Assembly (NCBI RefSeq): GCF_036345915.1 | Contig: NZ_CP107785.1 | Span: forward strand, 9,610,001 to 9,674,000 | Direction of reading: 5' to 3' | Length of the DNA: 64,000 nt | From: Nocardia sp. NBC_00565 | Lineage (GTDB): Bacteria; Actinomycetota; Actinomycetes; Mycobacteriales; Mycobacteriaceae | Shown: piece after piece, positions 42,201-50,492 of the stretch | How positions within the stretch are numbered: the first letter of the stretch is position 1 | How the letters are laid out: the number at the start of each line of letters is the position of its first letter | Translations under genes and position numbers: made by a program | Notes under the pieces: model-generated | Databases searched by the model: none | What the model saw: the letters and a program-made list of their open reading frames with translations, nothing else | Told to the model about the DNA's origin: nothing

Positions 42201-43125
42201 GCTCTATATCGACCTGCTGTTCGCGCCGATCCAGCAGCTGTCCCAGGTCTTCGACAGCTACCAGCAGGCGGTGGTCGGCGTGCAGCGGCTCGCGGTCCTC
42301 ATGCGGGAACCGGTCACCACCCCGGATGCGGATCAGGCGCAGCCGGTGCGGCGCCTCGCCGGTGAAATCGAGTTCCGCGGTGTCGGTTTCGCCTACGACC
42401 GCGACGGGAAACGAGTCCTTTCCGATATCGATCTGCGCATCGCGCCCGGCCAGAAGGTGGCGGTGGTCGGCGAGACGGGCGCGGGCAAATCCACTCTCGT
42501 GAAGCTGCTCGCGCGCCTGTACGACACCACCGACGGTGCCGTCCTCGTCGACGGCGTCGACATTCGGCGCTACCGATTGCGCGACTACCGCAAGCGGCTC
42601 GGCGTCGTACCGCAGGAACCGTTCCTGTTCGGCGACACCGTGCACGCGGCCATCGCCTACGGCAAACCCGCCGCCACTCCGGCCGAAATCGAATGGGCCG
42701 CAAGGGCGGTCGGCGCACACGAGATGATCGCCGCCCTGGAACACGGCTACCGCCAGCCGATCGGCGCACACGGCGCGAGCCTGTCGGCCGGCCAACGGCA
42801 ACTGCTCGCGCTGGCCCGCGCCCAACTGGTGGAGCCCGACATCCTCATTCTCGACGAGGCCACCGCATCGCTGGACCTGGCCACCGATGCCAGGGTTCGC
42901 GCGGCCGTCGACGTCCTGACGGCCGGACGCACCACCGTCGTGGTCGCCCACCGATTGGCCACCGCCGCCGACGCCGACCTGATCGTCGTGGTCGGCGAGG
43001 GCCGTCTACTGCAGACCGGCCGTCACGACGATCTGCTCACCGCGGACGGACCGTACCGGCGGCTCTGGGCGGCATACGTGGGCGAGGAGGTGAGCGCGGC
43101 ACCGCCGGTGCGATCAGGTCGCTGA
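39292..43125 (+). CDS. Fused double ABC exporter (two TMD-NBD halves)
   Basis: 1277 residues starting at the ATG of an ATGA overlap with the monooxygenase gene. Half one: TMD about 30-330, Walker A GAAGSGKS near 398, signature LSGGQRQR near 500, Walker B ILVLDDATSAID near 520. Half two: TMD about 690-1000, Walker A GETGAGKS near 1061, signature LSAGQRQL near 1164, Walker B ILILDEATASLD near 1184. The catalytic Glu after Walker B is Asp in half one and the signature is altered in half two, so one ATP site is degenerate. Mycobacterial homologues occur as fused or paired multidrug or lipid exporters. The substrate is unknown. Confidence 0.9.
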   Translation: MSSDSGCFDAAASDSGAAEPNSHPSNTQSTGWIRYLLRRCAAHRRTVLTAGIGSVLAAVLTAVLPLIVRHMVDTLTTTEASVLPWIALLLTVGAVRFAAGYQRRTGSSRLSLDVQHDLRRDLFAALLRLNGRQRSGLYTGQVVSRAITDVTLIQMFLQLVPLVSGNAILLAVSLVLMSTMSPALTAIALLVVPALWLITTRSQRELFPANWDAQARAAEVAMRVEAAVTGVRVVKGFGQESHELDQLADSARDLYRSRLRITRITSRFTPTMQAIPAAGQALVLIVGGLLALRQSITLGTFLAFMTYLGSFVPPIRMFAMLLTVSQQGKASLDRVREVIETPVPDQARAATPASPIRPSGAPRIEFQGVRFGFEDQPPVLDGLDLVVKPGETMAIAGAAGSGKSILVQLLPRLFDPDAGRILLDGNDIRDLPQLRGQVAMVFEDTSLMADTVRANVSYGRPDADDDQVWHALHLAAADEFVAALPDGLDTLIGERGQRLSGGQRQRLALARALITDAPILVLDDATSAIDAQVEEQIFARIAAEVRRRTTIVVAHRISTLALADRVAVLDGGRIAELGSLHELQSSGELFRTLFTPPDPASIAADLDTAAESVPTAGLWVDTETDGDETRALEQMAKAFSQRAASSPGAVGGQLGGGMMSSAPPSGDVRALIDKLPPVTGEPDVPEHFSRTPDTAFDLRGLLRPFALPLLAGLGLVALDALAQIVIPFLVRYGIDHGVLTGARDVLLIAAGLALLVVVVDWAITVAQVRVTGRAGERLLYGLRVKVFAQLQRLGLQFYERELAGRIMTRMITDVDGLSTFLQTGLAVALTSTLTIAGVIVALVVIDPGLALVVLPLMPVLVVATIAFRRASVPAYNLAREQVSAANAYLQENVDTIAVTQAYRREAVNQREFDRRSWGYRDARLRSQTLMAVFFPFIEIMSVLATAAVLAVGVHQVRESALTAGTLIAFLLYIDLLFAPIQQLSQVFDSYQQAVVGVQRLAVLMREPVTTPDADQAQPVRRLAGEIEFRGVGFAYDRDGKRVLSDIDLRIAPGQKVAVVGETGAGKSTLVKLLARLYDTTDGAVLVDGVDIRRYRLRDYRKRLGVVPQEPFLFGDTVHAAIAYGKPAATPAEIEWAARAVGAHEMIAALEHGYRQPIGAHGASLSAGQRQLLALARAQLVEPDILILDEATASLDLATDARVRAAVDVLTAGRTTVVVAHRLATAADADLIVVVGEGRLLQTGRHDDLLTADGPYRRLWAAYVGEEVSAAPPVRSGR

Positions 43126-43275
43126 CGGCGTTCTGACCGATCCGCTGTTTGCCGCTCGGCGGGGATGCGCCTCGTCGAGATGGGCGAAACTGGCCGTCCG
43201 TGAAACTACCGTCCGCGTCCCCCACCGGCGTCGATGCACTGTAAACCCTTGCGGTGCAGCCGATCCGGGCCTGGC

Positions 43276-44409
43276 CTAGGTCGTAGCGTCGAGTGGTGGG
43301 CGGTGTAGGACGAGCTTGGTGGTACGGCTGGTGTAGGCGTGGGGTGCGTCGTCCCAGTCGGCGAGCAAGGTGGTGACGTGTTCGGCGGGGAAGTCGGTGC
43401 GGGCGATGAAGTCGAGCAGGTCGGGTAGGACGGGGCGGACGTGGGAGACGCTGATGTGGAGGGTGGCGTCGTTGGCGTACATATGCATCAGCGGCACCTT
43501 GGTGCCGGGCGGCAGGTAGTACCCGACCGGAGTGCAATATCCGCCGGGTGCCAGGGCACGCAGTGCGAGATCGACGCCGGCGGCGGTCGAGGTAGCTTCG
43601 ACGGCGATGTCGTAGCGGCGGCCGGGAATGTCGGAAGCACGTAGTCGACCTTTGCCGGCCGTGGGATGCACTGTGGCCCCGAGCTTTTCGGCGATCTCGA
43701 GCCGTTCGGGTCGATGGTCGACGTAATCGACGGTTGCGCCGTTGGCGACGGCGAGCCCAGCGGCGTAGAGGCCGATGCTCTGGGCGGCACCGGCGAGCAC
43801 CAGCACCGATCCACCGGGCCGCTGGGCCAGCGGCGGCACGACGCAGCGCCACGCGTCGGCGAGGTTGTCGCTGGCGGCCGCCACCCGCAGCGGGTCCAAT
43901 CCAGGAGGCAATTTGACGAGCATGTGGTCGGCGTAGGGGATACGCAGCGCGTCGGCGACCATGCCGCCCCATTGGCCGCTGGCCGGACCGAATCCGAACG
44001 CGGCCAGGGTGCTGGTCCGCGTGGTCGAGCACTTCGCGGTCAGCCCGCGGGTGCATTCGAGACAGGATCCGCAGGAGATCGCCCATGGCACCACCACCCG
44101 ATCACCGCGGCGGAGCGAGGTCACCTCGGGGCCGGTCTCGATGACCTCGGCGATGGCTTCGTGGCCGATGCCGAACGGCCCCCGGAACGGGACCGGTCCG
44201 CAGATGCTGGCCACGATCGGGTCGATCAACCCGGTGCGCATCCCGAGTTGCATGGCGCGCGATACGTGGCGATGGATGGGCAGGGTGTCGCCGTCGCAGC
44301 GGGCCGCGACGAACGGGCGCACGATCGCATCGCGCGGATCCCGAAGGACCGGATCGGGTCGCTCACGCCATTCCAGCCGACCGGTACGGATGAACTGCAG
44401 TTCACGCAT
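43276..44409 (-). CDS. Zinc-dependent alcohol dehydrogenase
   Basis: 377 residues from ATG 44409; it overlaps the upstream tautomerase gene by 8 bp. Medium-chain dehydrogenase fold: GIGHEAIAEVIETG (catalytic zinc His-Glu) near 80, the structural zinc Cys cluster CGSCLECTRGLTAKC near 112, and a Rossmann segment VLVLAGAAQSIGLYAAGLAVANGA near 190. The first catalytic Cys appears as A-R-C-D-G-D near 37. The Rossmann glycine motif is G-A-A-Q-S-I-G, deviating from the usual GxGxxG. It probably oxidises an alcohol in the same pathway as the tautomerase. Confidence 0.85.
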   Translation of the reverse strand: MRELQFIRTGRLEWRERPDPVLRDPRDAIVRPFVAARCDGDTLPIHRHVSRAMQLGMRTGLIDPIVASICGPVPFRGPFGIGHEAIAEVIETGPEVTSLRRGDRVVVPWAISCGSCLECTRGLTAKCSTTRTSTLAAFGFGPASGQWGGMVADALRIPYADHMLVKLPPGLDPLRVAAASDNLADAWRCVVPPLAQRPGGSVLVLAGAAQSIGLYAAGLAVANGATVDYVDHRPERLEIAEKLGATVHPTAGKGRLRASDIPGRRYDIAVEATSTAAGVDLALRALAPGGYCTPVGYYLPPGTKVPLMHMYANDATLHISVSHVRPVLPDLLDFIARTDFPAEHVTTLLADWDDAPHAYTSRTTKLVLHRPPLDATT

Positions 44410-44833
44410 CCGCCCGCTGACCCTTCGCCAGCGCGGCCAGTTCGGCGAACCGCACCACATTTCCGGCCGCGCCCCACGTGCCCTCGGGCTGTTCGTGAAT
44501 CAGCACCCACACCCGCAGTCCATCCGCATCGGAAAGCCCCGCGGCCGTGAGGACATCGGTGGTCACCGCGGTGATCAAGCCCGCTTTCCGGCGCTCGGAC
44601 AGCGCCCCTTCGGGCACCGTGACATCGACTCGGAATCGCGGCAGATCGTCCTCCGCGCTGCCGAACGCGCCATCAGGCACCTCATCCACCCGGCTCCAGG
44701 CCAGGCTGCGGAAGAACGCGGTGTCGGGTGCGCCTTCCCACTGCAGCAGCGTTGTCTCGAGCGTCTTGCGCAGCTCGGTTCGACGCTCGGCGGTGAGGAC
44801 GCCGCCGGGCAGGGTCAGCTGGATCATCGGCAT
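44402..44833 (-). CDS. 4-oxalocrotonate tautomerase-family protein
   Basis: 143 residues from ATG 44833. The chain begins M-P-M-I-Q-L-T-L-P, placing the catalytic proline of the tautomerase superfamily at position 2, exposed after Met removal. The length equals the fused (two beta-alpha-beta units) type; the second unit begins near RFRVDVTVPEGALSERRKAG and reads VRVWVLIHEQPEGTWGAAGN at the end. It is first in the operon with the alcohol dehydrogenase and is divergent from a TetR regulator. The substrate is unknown. Confidence 0.8.
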   Translation of the reverse strand: MPMIQLTLPGGVLTAERRTELRKTLETTLLQWEGAPDTAFFRSLAWSRVDEVPDGAFGSAEDDLPRFRVDVTVPEGALSERRKAGLITAVTTDVLTAAGLSDADGLRVWVLIHEQPEGTWGAAGNVVRFAELAALAKGQRADA

Positions 44834-44870
44834 AGCTAGAACTCCATTCGATGTCGGAAAACCAGGACTT

Positions 44871-44884
44871 ATAACGACCGTTAT
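44871..44884. promoter_or_regulatory. TetR operator, copy 1
   Basis: Perfect palindrome ATAACG-AC-CGTTAT between divergent tautomerase and TetR genes. Confidence 0.65.
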
Positions 44885-44903
44885 AGGAGTTGGACGGTAC
44901 GCT

Positions 44904-44917
44904 ATGACAGTCGTTAT
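44904..44917. promoter_or_regulatory. TetR operator, copy 2
   Basis: ATGACAGTCGTTAT, matching copy 1 at 10 of 14 positions and lying 33 bp (three helical turns) from it. It overlaps the possible ATG 44904 of the TetR gene. Confidence 0.5.
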
Positions 44918-45512
44918 GAGCAAGAGGGAGGCGGACGTGGCGGAGTCGCGCGAGCGAATGGTGGCCGGTGCGGCGGATATGATCCGCCGCCGAGGCTTGA
45001 ACGCGACCAGTGTGCGAGAGCTGGCCAAACACGCCCAGGCCCCGCTCGGGTCGACCTATCACTACTTCCCCGGCGGCAAGTCGCAACTGGCCACCGAGGC
45101 CGTCCGATTCGCCGACGCACTGGCCGCTCGCAAACTCGCCAGGGAACTGCCCGCGGGCCCGGCGGCCGGGCTGCGGGCGTTCGTGGACATGTGGCGAAAT
45201 GTGGTGATCGACAGCGACTTCCGGGCGGGATGCCCGGTGCTGGCGGTTGCGGTAGAGGAACCCGCCGACAGCGACGACGCGCCTCAGCGGGCCGCCGCGC
45301 AGGCCTTCCGGAACTGGATCGAGCTGTTGGCCGAGTCGTTGCGCGAGCACGGCGCCACCGACGCGGATGCCGAACAGACCGCCACCTTGATCGTGGCCGC
45401 CATCGAAGGCACCGTGGCCATGTGTCGAGCCGAACGCAGCACCCGCCCGCTCGATCAGGTCGCCACCCGCCTCGAGCGCGTCATCGAAGCGCTCGTCGGC
45501 GACCCGAGCTAG
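44904..45512 (+). CDS. TetR-family regulator (LfrR/YxaF-like)
   Basis: 202 residues from ATG 44904, or 198 from ATG 44916. The DNA-binding part reads RERMVAGAADMIRRRGLNAT and SVRELAKHAQAPLGSTYHYF followed by PGGKSQLATEAV, the GSTYHYFPGGK style of the YxaF/LfrR group that often regulates drug efflux or oxidoreductase genes. The C-terminal domain is TetR_C-like with FRAGCPVLAVAVE. It is divergent from the tautomerase/dehydrogenase operon; the two palindromes imply control of both directions. Confidence 0.9.
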   Translation: MTVVMSKREADVAESRERMVAGAADMIRRRGLNATSVRELAKHAQAPLGSTYHYFPGGKSQLATEAVRFADALAARKLARELPAGPAAGLRAFVDMWRNVVIDSDFRAGCPVLAVAVEEPADSDDAPQRAAAQAFRNWIELLAESLREHGATDADAEQTATLIVAAIEGTVAMCRAERSTRPLDQVATRLERVIEALVGDPS

Positions 45513-45711
45513 TCCTGCGCGGGGCGACGCCTGCCGGTGTCAGTGGCGCGACCCGCACGCGATCAGAATGTATCGGCGCTCTCGACTGCCTCGTAGAACT
45601 CCGAGGTCGGTGGCCCCTGGACCCCAGCGTTCTCGGTTACCTGGGCGATCTTCGCATTGTCCTGGAAAACCAGGCGGTGGTCGGTGTCAATCAGCATGCG
45701 GTGGTGTGGGG

Positions 45712-45924
45712 GTGTCGGACACCGTGACGAGTTCACGGCACGAGGAGATCCTGGCGGTCGCGCTGGAGATGCCCAGCGGCCTGACCCCGTACGCCGCGGC
45801 GACCGCGCTGCTGGCCCTGCTGGACGGGACGCAGCAGCAATGGCTGCTCGACCGGGAGCAGACCGACCACCCCGAGATCATGCGAGCTGTGCTGACAGTG
45901 CTGTTCGGAACCGACACCGAGTAG
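45712..45924 (+). pseudogene. C-terminal remnant of a TetR-family regulator
   Basis: 70 residues from GTG 45712. The sequence LTPYAAATALLALLDGTQQQ followed by WLLDREQTDHPEIMRAVL is the last part of a TetR ligand domain. No helix-turn-helix precedes it: the upstream 190 bp in the same frame encodes Arg/Pro-rich non-protein-like sequence. It is therefore a truncated gene. The remnant is convergent with the acyl-CoA ligase gene, and a full copy may once have regulated that operon. Confidence 0.55.
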
Positions 45925-45939
45925 GCCCGATCCATTCGG

Positions 45940-47730
45940 TCAGGCCGGTTCGTGCACCTCGGAACCGATTCCTGCGTTGTACATTTCGGCGATTTCGGTG
46001 GCGTATTTGTCGGTGATGATCCGGCGCTTCAGTTTCATCGTCAGAGTCATCTCGTCGCCGCCGGGCTCCCAGCATGTCGGCAGGATGCGGAATCGTTTGA
46101 CCTGCTCGGCCCGCGACAGTTTGGTATTGCCAGCGGCGACGCCCTTCGCGATCTGCCGAATGATTTCGGTGTCGGCCGCCAGTGCCGAGCCGTCGGGCAG
46201 GCCGCGCGCCGCGGCATCGGAACTTTCGGCGTCGAGCACGATCAGCGCGGTGTTGTAAGGCTGCCCGTCGCCGATCACCGCGATCGCGCCGATCAACGGG
46301 GTCGCCGCTTTGATGGCGTTCTCGATATTGCTCGGTGACATGTTCTTGCCGGCGGCGTTGATGATCATTTCTTTCTTGCGGTCGATGATCCGCAGGAACC
46401 CGTCGTCATCGATGGTGCCGATATCGCCGGTGCGCAACCATCCCTCGGGGTCGATCGCCTCGGCGGTCTTGTCCGGCTCACCGCGATAGCCCTTCATGAC
46501 CAGTGGGCCGTGGATGAGCAGTTCGCCGTCGGCGGCGATTTTCGCCTGCATACCGGGCAGCATCCGGCCGACGGTGCCCAGCTTGGCCTCCTCCGGACGG
46601 CTGACGCTGCAGATGCAGGTGAGTTCGGACATGCCCCAGATCTCGGCGATCGGAATGCCAAGTCCGGCAAAGAATCCCAGGGTCTCGGGTGGAATCGGCG
46701 CGGCGCCGGATATCGCCCACCGGATCCGATCGAAGCCGAGCCTGGCGCGCAGCTTCGACAGGACCAGTTCGTCGGCCTTTACCCAGTCGGCCGCCACCGT
46801 CTCCGGCACCGGTTCGCCCGCGAGTTGATGTGCACTGCGCTCGGCGGCTACCGCCAGCGCCCACTGCATGGCCTGGCGGCGGGATTCATCCGGCTCGTTC
46901 GCGACGACGAATTCGATTGCCGCCCTCAGCTTTTCCCAGACACGTGGTACCGCACCCCAGATCGTCGGCCGCAGCTCGGCCAGCGCGGGTGCGATCTGCT
47001 TGGCATCGGCGACACAGGTCACCTGGGTGCCGAAGACTTCTTGCAGGTACAGCGCGGTGAGCCGGTCGGCGATGTGCGCGGCCGGCAGATAGGAGGTGAT
47101 GGTGTCGCCGAACCGGATCCCCAGGACCGCCTCGACCGAATAGGCCTCGAACAGCAGGTTGGCATGCGTCGTTTCGACGCCCTTGGGGTTTCCCGTGGTG
47201 CCGGAGGTATAGATCAGCGTCGCGATGTCATCGGGCCGCACATCTCGCCATGCCGTCTCGAAGTCGAAGTCCGCCCTGCCCGCGGTCAGCAGCTCGGGCA
47301 CGGACAGTGTCCCCGTGGGTGCGTCGTCCACGCATACGATGTGGTCCAGCTCGACTCCGCTCGCCCTGAGTCGATCGACGTACTGCGGTTCGCACAGCAC
47401 CACCCGCGCGCCCGCGTTGTTCAGCACGTGCGCGAGCTGTTCGGCGGAGAGCGTGTTGTACACCGAGAACGAGGTGGCGCCGAGGTGTTGTGCGCCGATT
47501 TCCAACGGGTAGAAGTCGATTCGGTTCGACATCATCAACGCGACCGTATCGCCGCGACGCACCCCGAGCGCTGCCAGACCCGCCGCGACCAGCCGAACCC
47601 GGTCCGCGTACTCGCGCCACGTCATAGTGTGCTCGTCGCCGGGCGTGCGCAGCGCGATGGCGTCGGGTGCGATGGTCGCGATGTGCTGGAAAGCGGCACA
47701 CAGGGTGTCGAAGCGATGGTTGGTCGTCAT
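45940..47730 (-). CDS. fadD: Long-chain fatty-acyl-CoA ligase (AMP-forming)
   Basis: 596 residues from ATG 47730. AMP-binding enzyme with the P-loop YTSGTTGNPKG near 173, motif AISGAAPIPPETLGF, WGMSELTCI near 340, GWLRTGDIGTIDDDGFL near 425 and RKKEMIINAAGKNMSPSNIE with the adenylation/thioesterification hinge near 445. The length and the TMKLKRR-type C-terminus fit FadD15-like long-chain ligases. It is the last gene of the operon that also has a flavin monooxygenase and an SDR. The start codon overlaps the stop of a degenerated lipase as ATGA, so coupling survives. Confidence 0.9.
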   Translation of the reverse strand: MTTNHRFDTLCAAFQHIATIAPDAIALRTPGDEHTMTWREYADRVRLVAAGLAALGVRRGDTVALMMSNRIDFYPLEIGAQHLGATSFSVYNTLSAEQLAHVLNNAGARVVLCEPQYVDRLRASGVELDHIVCVDDAPTGTLSVPELLTAGRADFDFETAWRDVRPDDIATLIYTSGTTGNPKGVETTHANLLFEAYSVEAVLGIRFGDTITSYLPAAHIADRLTALYLQEVFGTQVTCVADAKQIAPALAELRPTIWGAVPRVWEKLRAAIEFVVANEPDESRRQAMQWALAVAAERSAHQLAGEPVPETVAADWVKADELVLSKLRARLGFDRIRWAISGAAPIPPETLGFFAGLGIPIAEIWGMSELTCICSVSRPEEAKLGTVGRMLPGMQAKIAADGELLIHGPLVMKGYRGEPDKTAEAIDPEGWLRTGDIGTIDDDGFLRIIDRKKEMIINAAGKNMSPSNIENAIKAATPLIGAIAVIGDGQPYNTALIVLDAESSDAAARGLPDGSALAADTEIIRQIAKGVAAGNTKLSRAEQVKRFRILPTCWEPGGDEMTLTMKLKRRIITDKYATEIAEMYNAGIGSEVHEPA

Positions 47731-48129
47731 GAGGTTCTTTCGGTCCGAGTGGTCGCGTCGAGGATGTCGGTGACGAAGCGGGCGGCCGCGCGATAGGCGG
47801 TCCGTGCTTCCGGGACGAGTGCGGGCATGGCGTGGAAGACGTGCATCTGGTCGGGCCACACGGCCAGTTCGCATACCGCCATTCGAGCTGACCGGCGTGC
47901 GCTCCGCCAATCGGCGCACGGTCAGCGCCGACGCCTGACGCAGCGTCCGGGCGCGAAATGACCCGCGCAGGGGATCCGGCGCATCCGATCTCGACCGGAG
48001 GAGAACCGTTCGGACGGTTCCGAGTCCGGCAATGGCCACCGCGGCCGCGATCGCGGTACGACTGATGTTCAGCGGGGCGGCAACTCGATCGCCGTCGTGG
48101 TCGTACAGCGGCTCCGGGCGGCTGGTCAC
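47727..48129 (-). pseudogene. Alpha/beta hydrolase (HSL/LipR-type) remnant with a large internal deletion
   Basis: The start GTG at 48129 overlaps the SDR stop (GTGA) and the stop at 47727-47729 overlaps the ligase start. The N-terminal part (about 80 codons: SRPEPLYDHDGDRVAAPLNI) and the C-terminal part (VCELAVWPDQMHVFHAMPAL, VPEARTAYRAAARFV) are in different frames and meet near 47885. The C-terminal part carries the catalytic His region of hormone-sensitive-lipase family esterases. The oxyanion HGGG and GDSAGG regions are missing, about 170 residues. The original gene was therefore a LipR-like esterase lost by deletion. Confidence 0.65.
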
Positions 48130-48998
48130 TGCCGACTCTCCAGTCTGCGGATCAGCTGGGCGACCCGTGGGTCGCGGGTGAGTCGGTGATCCAGCGCGAT
48201 ATTCACGATGCCGCGCAGCAGCGCGTATGGCTCCCAGCCGGTCGGTGCGATGGTTCGGGCGGCCCGGCGGTCGATGCCGCCGGCGATCACGCGCGCGGCT
48301 TCGGCCGCGGTGATGCGGACGTTGAGCGGCCAGGGCAGCAGGCTGTCGAGTGCACGACCCAGATCGTCGCGATCGAGTGTCGCGTGGGTCATTTCCGTGT
48401 CGACGATGCCGAAGTAGGAGACGCCCGCGGTGGCGCCGTGCGGCGCGAGCTCCACGCGCAGTGCCCGGCCGAGTTGTTCGACGCCTGCCTTGCTGACCAT
48501 GTAGGGCGCGCCGCCCATACCGGGCGCGAAGGCGGCGCACGAGGAGATGACCGCGATATGTCCACGCGCCGCGACGATGTGGTCGAGCGCGGGGTGGACG
48601 GTGTTGAACACACCGGTCAGGTTGATATCGATGACGCGATCGAAATCGCGTCCGGCCATGGTGCGCAGCGTTGCCGGTGCCGGTACGACCCCCGCGTTGG
48701 CGACCACGACGTCGAGCCCGCCGAAGTGTTCGACGGTGCGCGTGATCGCCTTCGCCATGCCTTCCCGGTCCGCTACATCCGCACCGATCGCCACTGACCG
48801 GTGCCCGAGCGTCGCAGCCGCGGCCTCGGCGCCGGTCTCGTCGATATCGACCACCGCGATCGAGGCGCCGCGCCGATGCAGAATCGTGGCGAGTTCGCGG
48901 CCGATACCTTGGGCCGCACCGGTGATGAGCACGGCCTTACCGTCCACGTCGTAGTGCGGGGCGAGCAGGCGTAGCGGGTTGAGCTGTCCGATATCCAT
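48126..48998 (-). CDS. Short-chain dehydrogenase/reductase (SadH-like)
   Basis: 290 residues. Rossmann glycine motif TGAAQGIG near 27, NAGV near 102, catalytic Ser in ISSCAAF near 150 and Y-M-V-S-K near 166, the complete SDR triad. The C-terminal 90 residues (VRITAAEAARVIAGGIDRRA) extend beyond the minimal SDR, as in the SadH group of mycobacteria. In the MymA operon SadH acts beside a flavin monooxygenase, and here the monooxygenase is directly upstream with a TGATG overlap. It likely reduces or oxidises a long-chain carbonyl intermediate. Confidence 0.9.
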   Translation of the reverse strand: MDIGQLNPLRLLAPHYDVDGKAVLITGAAQGIGRELATILHRRGASIAVVDIDETGAEAAAATLGHRSVAIGADVADREGMAKAITRTVEHFGGLDVVVANAGVVPAPATLRTMAGRDFDRVIDINLTGVFNTVHPALDHIVAARGHIAVISSCAAFAPGMGGAPYMVSKAGVEQLGRALRVELAPHGATAGVSYFGIVDTEMTHATLDRDDLGRALDSLLPWPLNVRITAAEAARVIAGGIDRRAARTIAPTGWEPYALLRGIVNIALDHRLTRDPRVAQLIRRLESRQ

Positions 48999-50461
48999 CA
49001 GGCGCGCACCTCATAGGAGTCGGCGTCGAATCGGCTGGTGCGACGGCGGTATTCGAAGCTCCAGTTGGGGTACAGGCCAGCGTTGCGGCCGTCCGGAGTT
49101 TGGTAGTAGCCGGTGCAGCCACCGGTGACCCAGACCGTTTCCGCACTGCGCCGCGCCATCTCGTCCAGGAAGGCGTCCTGTACTTGCGGCTTCACCTCCA
49201 CGCGGCGCGCACCGCTCGCGCGCATCGTGGTCAGGGCGTCCACGATGTAGGCGATCTGCGATTCGATCATGAAGATGGCGGATTGGTTGCCCGCGGCGCC
49301 GAACGGTCCGAGGGTGCAGAAGAAGTTCGGGAATCCGGCGAGGGTGGCGCCGAGATAGCTTTGCGGCTGCTTGCGATAGAGCTCGGCCATCGATAGCCCG
49401 TCGCGGCCGATGAATCGTTCGAATGCGCTGGGGATAGCGGTGAATCCGGTGCCGTAGACGATCGTGTCGACAGCGCGTTCGGTGCCGTCGCGCAGCACGA
49501 TCGAGTGCGGCCGTACTTCGGCGATGCCGTCGGTGACGACCTCGACATTGGGCTGGTCCAGTGCGGGGAGATAGGAGTCGGAGAAGATCGCGCGCTTGCA
49601 GCCGATCATGTAGTCCGGGGTGAGCGTGCGGCGTAGTCGCGGATCCCGGACTTGCCGCCGTAACTGCAACCGGCCCAGCAGTTCATAGGGGTGCCGGAAG
49701 CGCTTGTCGACGAATCCGACCAGACCGAAGCCCTCGATGGCGGTGAACCAGCTACCGCGAATCAGCTTGCCCGCCAGCGGGATCTGCCGTAGCAGCAAGC
49801 GCTCCAAACCGACGGTACGTCGGTCCATGCGGGGCACGATCCACGGCGCGGACCGCTGGAAGAGGGTGAGTGCGGCGACCTTCGACTGGATTTCGGGCAC
49901 GAATTGCACCGCCGATGCTCCGGTGCCGATCACCGCGACCCGCTTGCCGGTGAGGTCGTAGTCGTGGTCCCAGTGCAGTGAATGGAAAGCCTTGCCCGCG
50001 AAGGTGTCCAGGCCGGGCAGCGACGGATACTTGGCCTCGGCGAACAGGCCGGTTGCGGAGATCAGGAAGTCGGCGGTGAATGCGCCTCGAGTGGTATCGA
50101 TACGCCAGCGCGAGGCTTTCTCATCCCAGCGTGCGTCGAGCAGTTCGGTATCGAATCGAATATGGTGCAGCACATCGTGTTTCGTCGCAACCGAGCGGAG
50201 GTAGTCGAGGATCTCCGGCTGCCTGCCGTACTTGCGCGACCAGTTCGGATTCGGCGCGAAGGAATAGCTGTACAGCTGCGAGGGCACATCACAGGCGCAG
50301 CCGGGGTAGGTATTGGCCTGCCAGGTGCCACCGAGGTCGTCGGCCCGCTCCAGGATGACCAGATCGTCGAATCCGGCCTGTCGCAACTTGATCGCGAGTC
50401 CGATGCCGCCGAAGCCGGCGCCGACGATCGCGATCTGTCGGTGTTCGGTCGAGGTAGCCAT
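48998..50461 (-). CDS. Flavin-containing Baeyer-Villiger-type monooxygenase (MymA-like)
   Basis: 487 residues from ATG 50461. FAD motif GAGFGGIG near 15, Baeyer-Villiger fingerprint F-A-G-K-A-F-H-S-L-H-W-D near 155, and NADP motif GTGASAVQF near 176. This fits mycobacterial EthA/MymA-type enzymes that insert oxygen into ketones or S-oxidise thiocarbonyls. It is coupled to the downstream SDR. The gene order monooxygenase, lipase remnant or SDR, acyl ligase resembles the M. tuberculosis mymA operon, which remodels envelope fatty acids at low pH. Confidence 0.9.
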   Translation of the reverse strand: MATSTEHRQIAIVGAGFGGIGLAIKLRQAGFDDLVILERADDLGGTWQANTYPGCACDVPSQLYSYSFAPNPNWSRKYGRQPEILDYLRSVATKHDVLHHIRFDTELLDARWDEKASRWRIDTTRGAFTADFLISATGLFAEAKYPSLPGLDTFAGKAFHSLHWDHDYDLTGKRVAVIGTGASAVQFVPEIQSKVAALTLFQRSAPWIVPRMDRRTVGLERLLLRQIPLAGKLIRGSWFTAIEGFGLVGFVDKRFRHPYELLGRLQLRRQVRDPRLRRTLTPDYMIGCKRAIFSDSYLPALDQPNVEVVTDGIAEVRPHSIVLRDGTERAVDTIVYGTGFTAIPSAFERFIGRDGLSMAELYRKQPQSYLGATLAGFPNFFCTLGPFGAAGNQSAIFMIESQIAYIVDALTTMRASGARRVEVKPQVQDAFLDEMARRSAETVWVTGGCTGYYQTPDGRNAGLYPNWSFEYRRRTSRFDADSYEVRA

Positions 50462-50492
50462 TGCTAGCGGGTCCTTCCGTGCGGCACCGGCA

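Noticed and set aside
41626..42951. Minus-strand frame of 441 codons opposite the ABC exporter
   Set aside because: Antisense to the second TMD-NBD half, whose motifs are clear.
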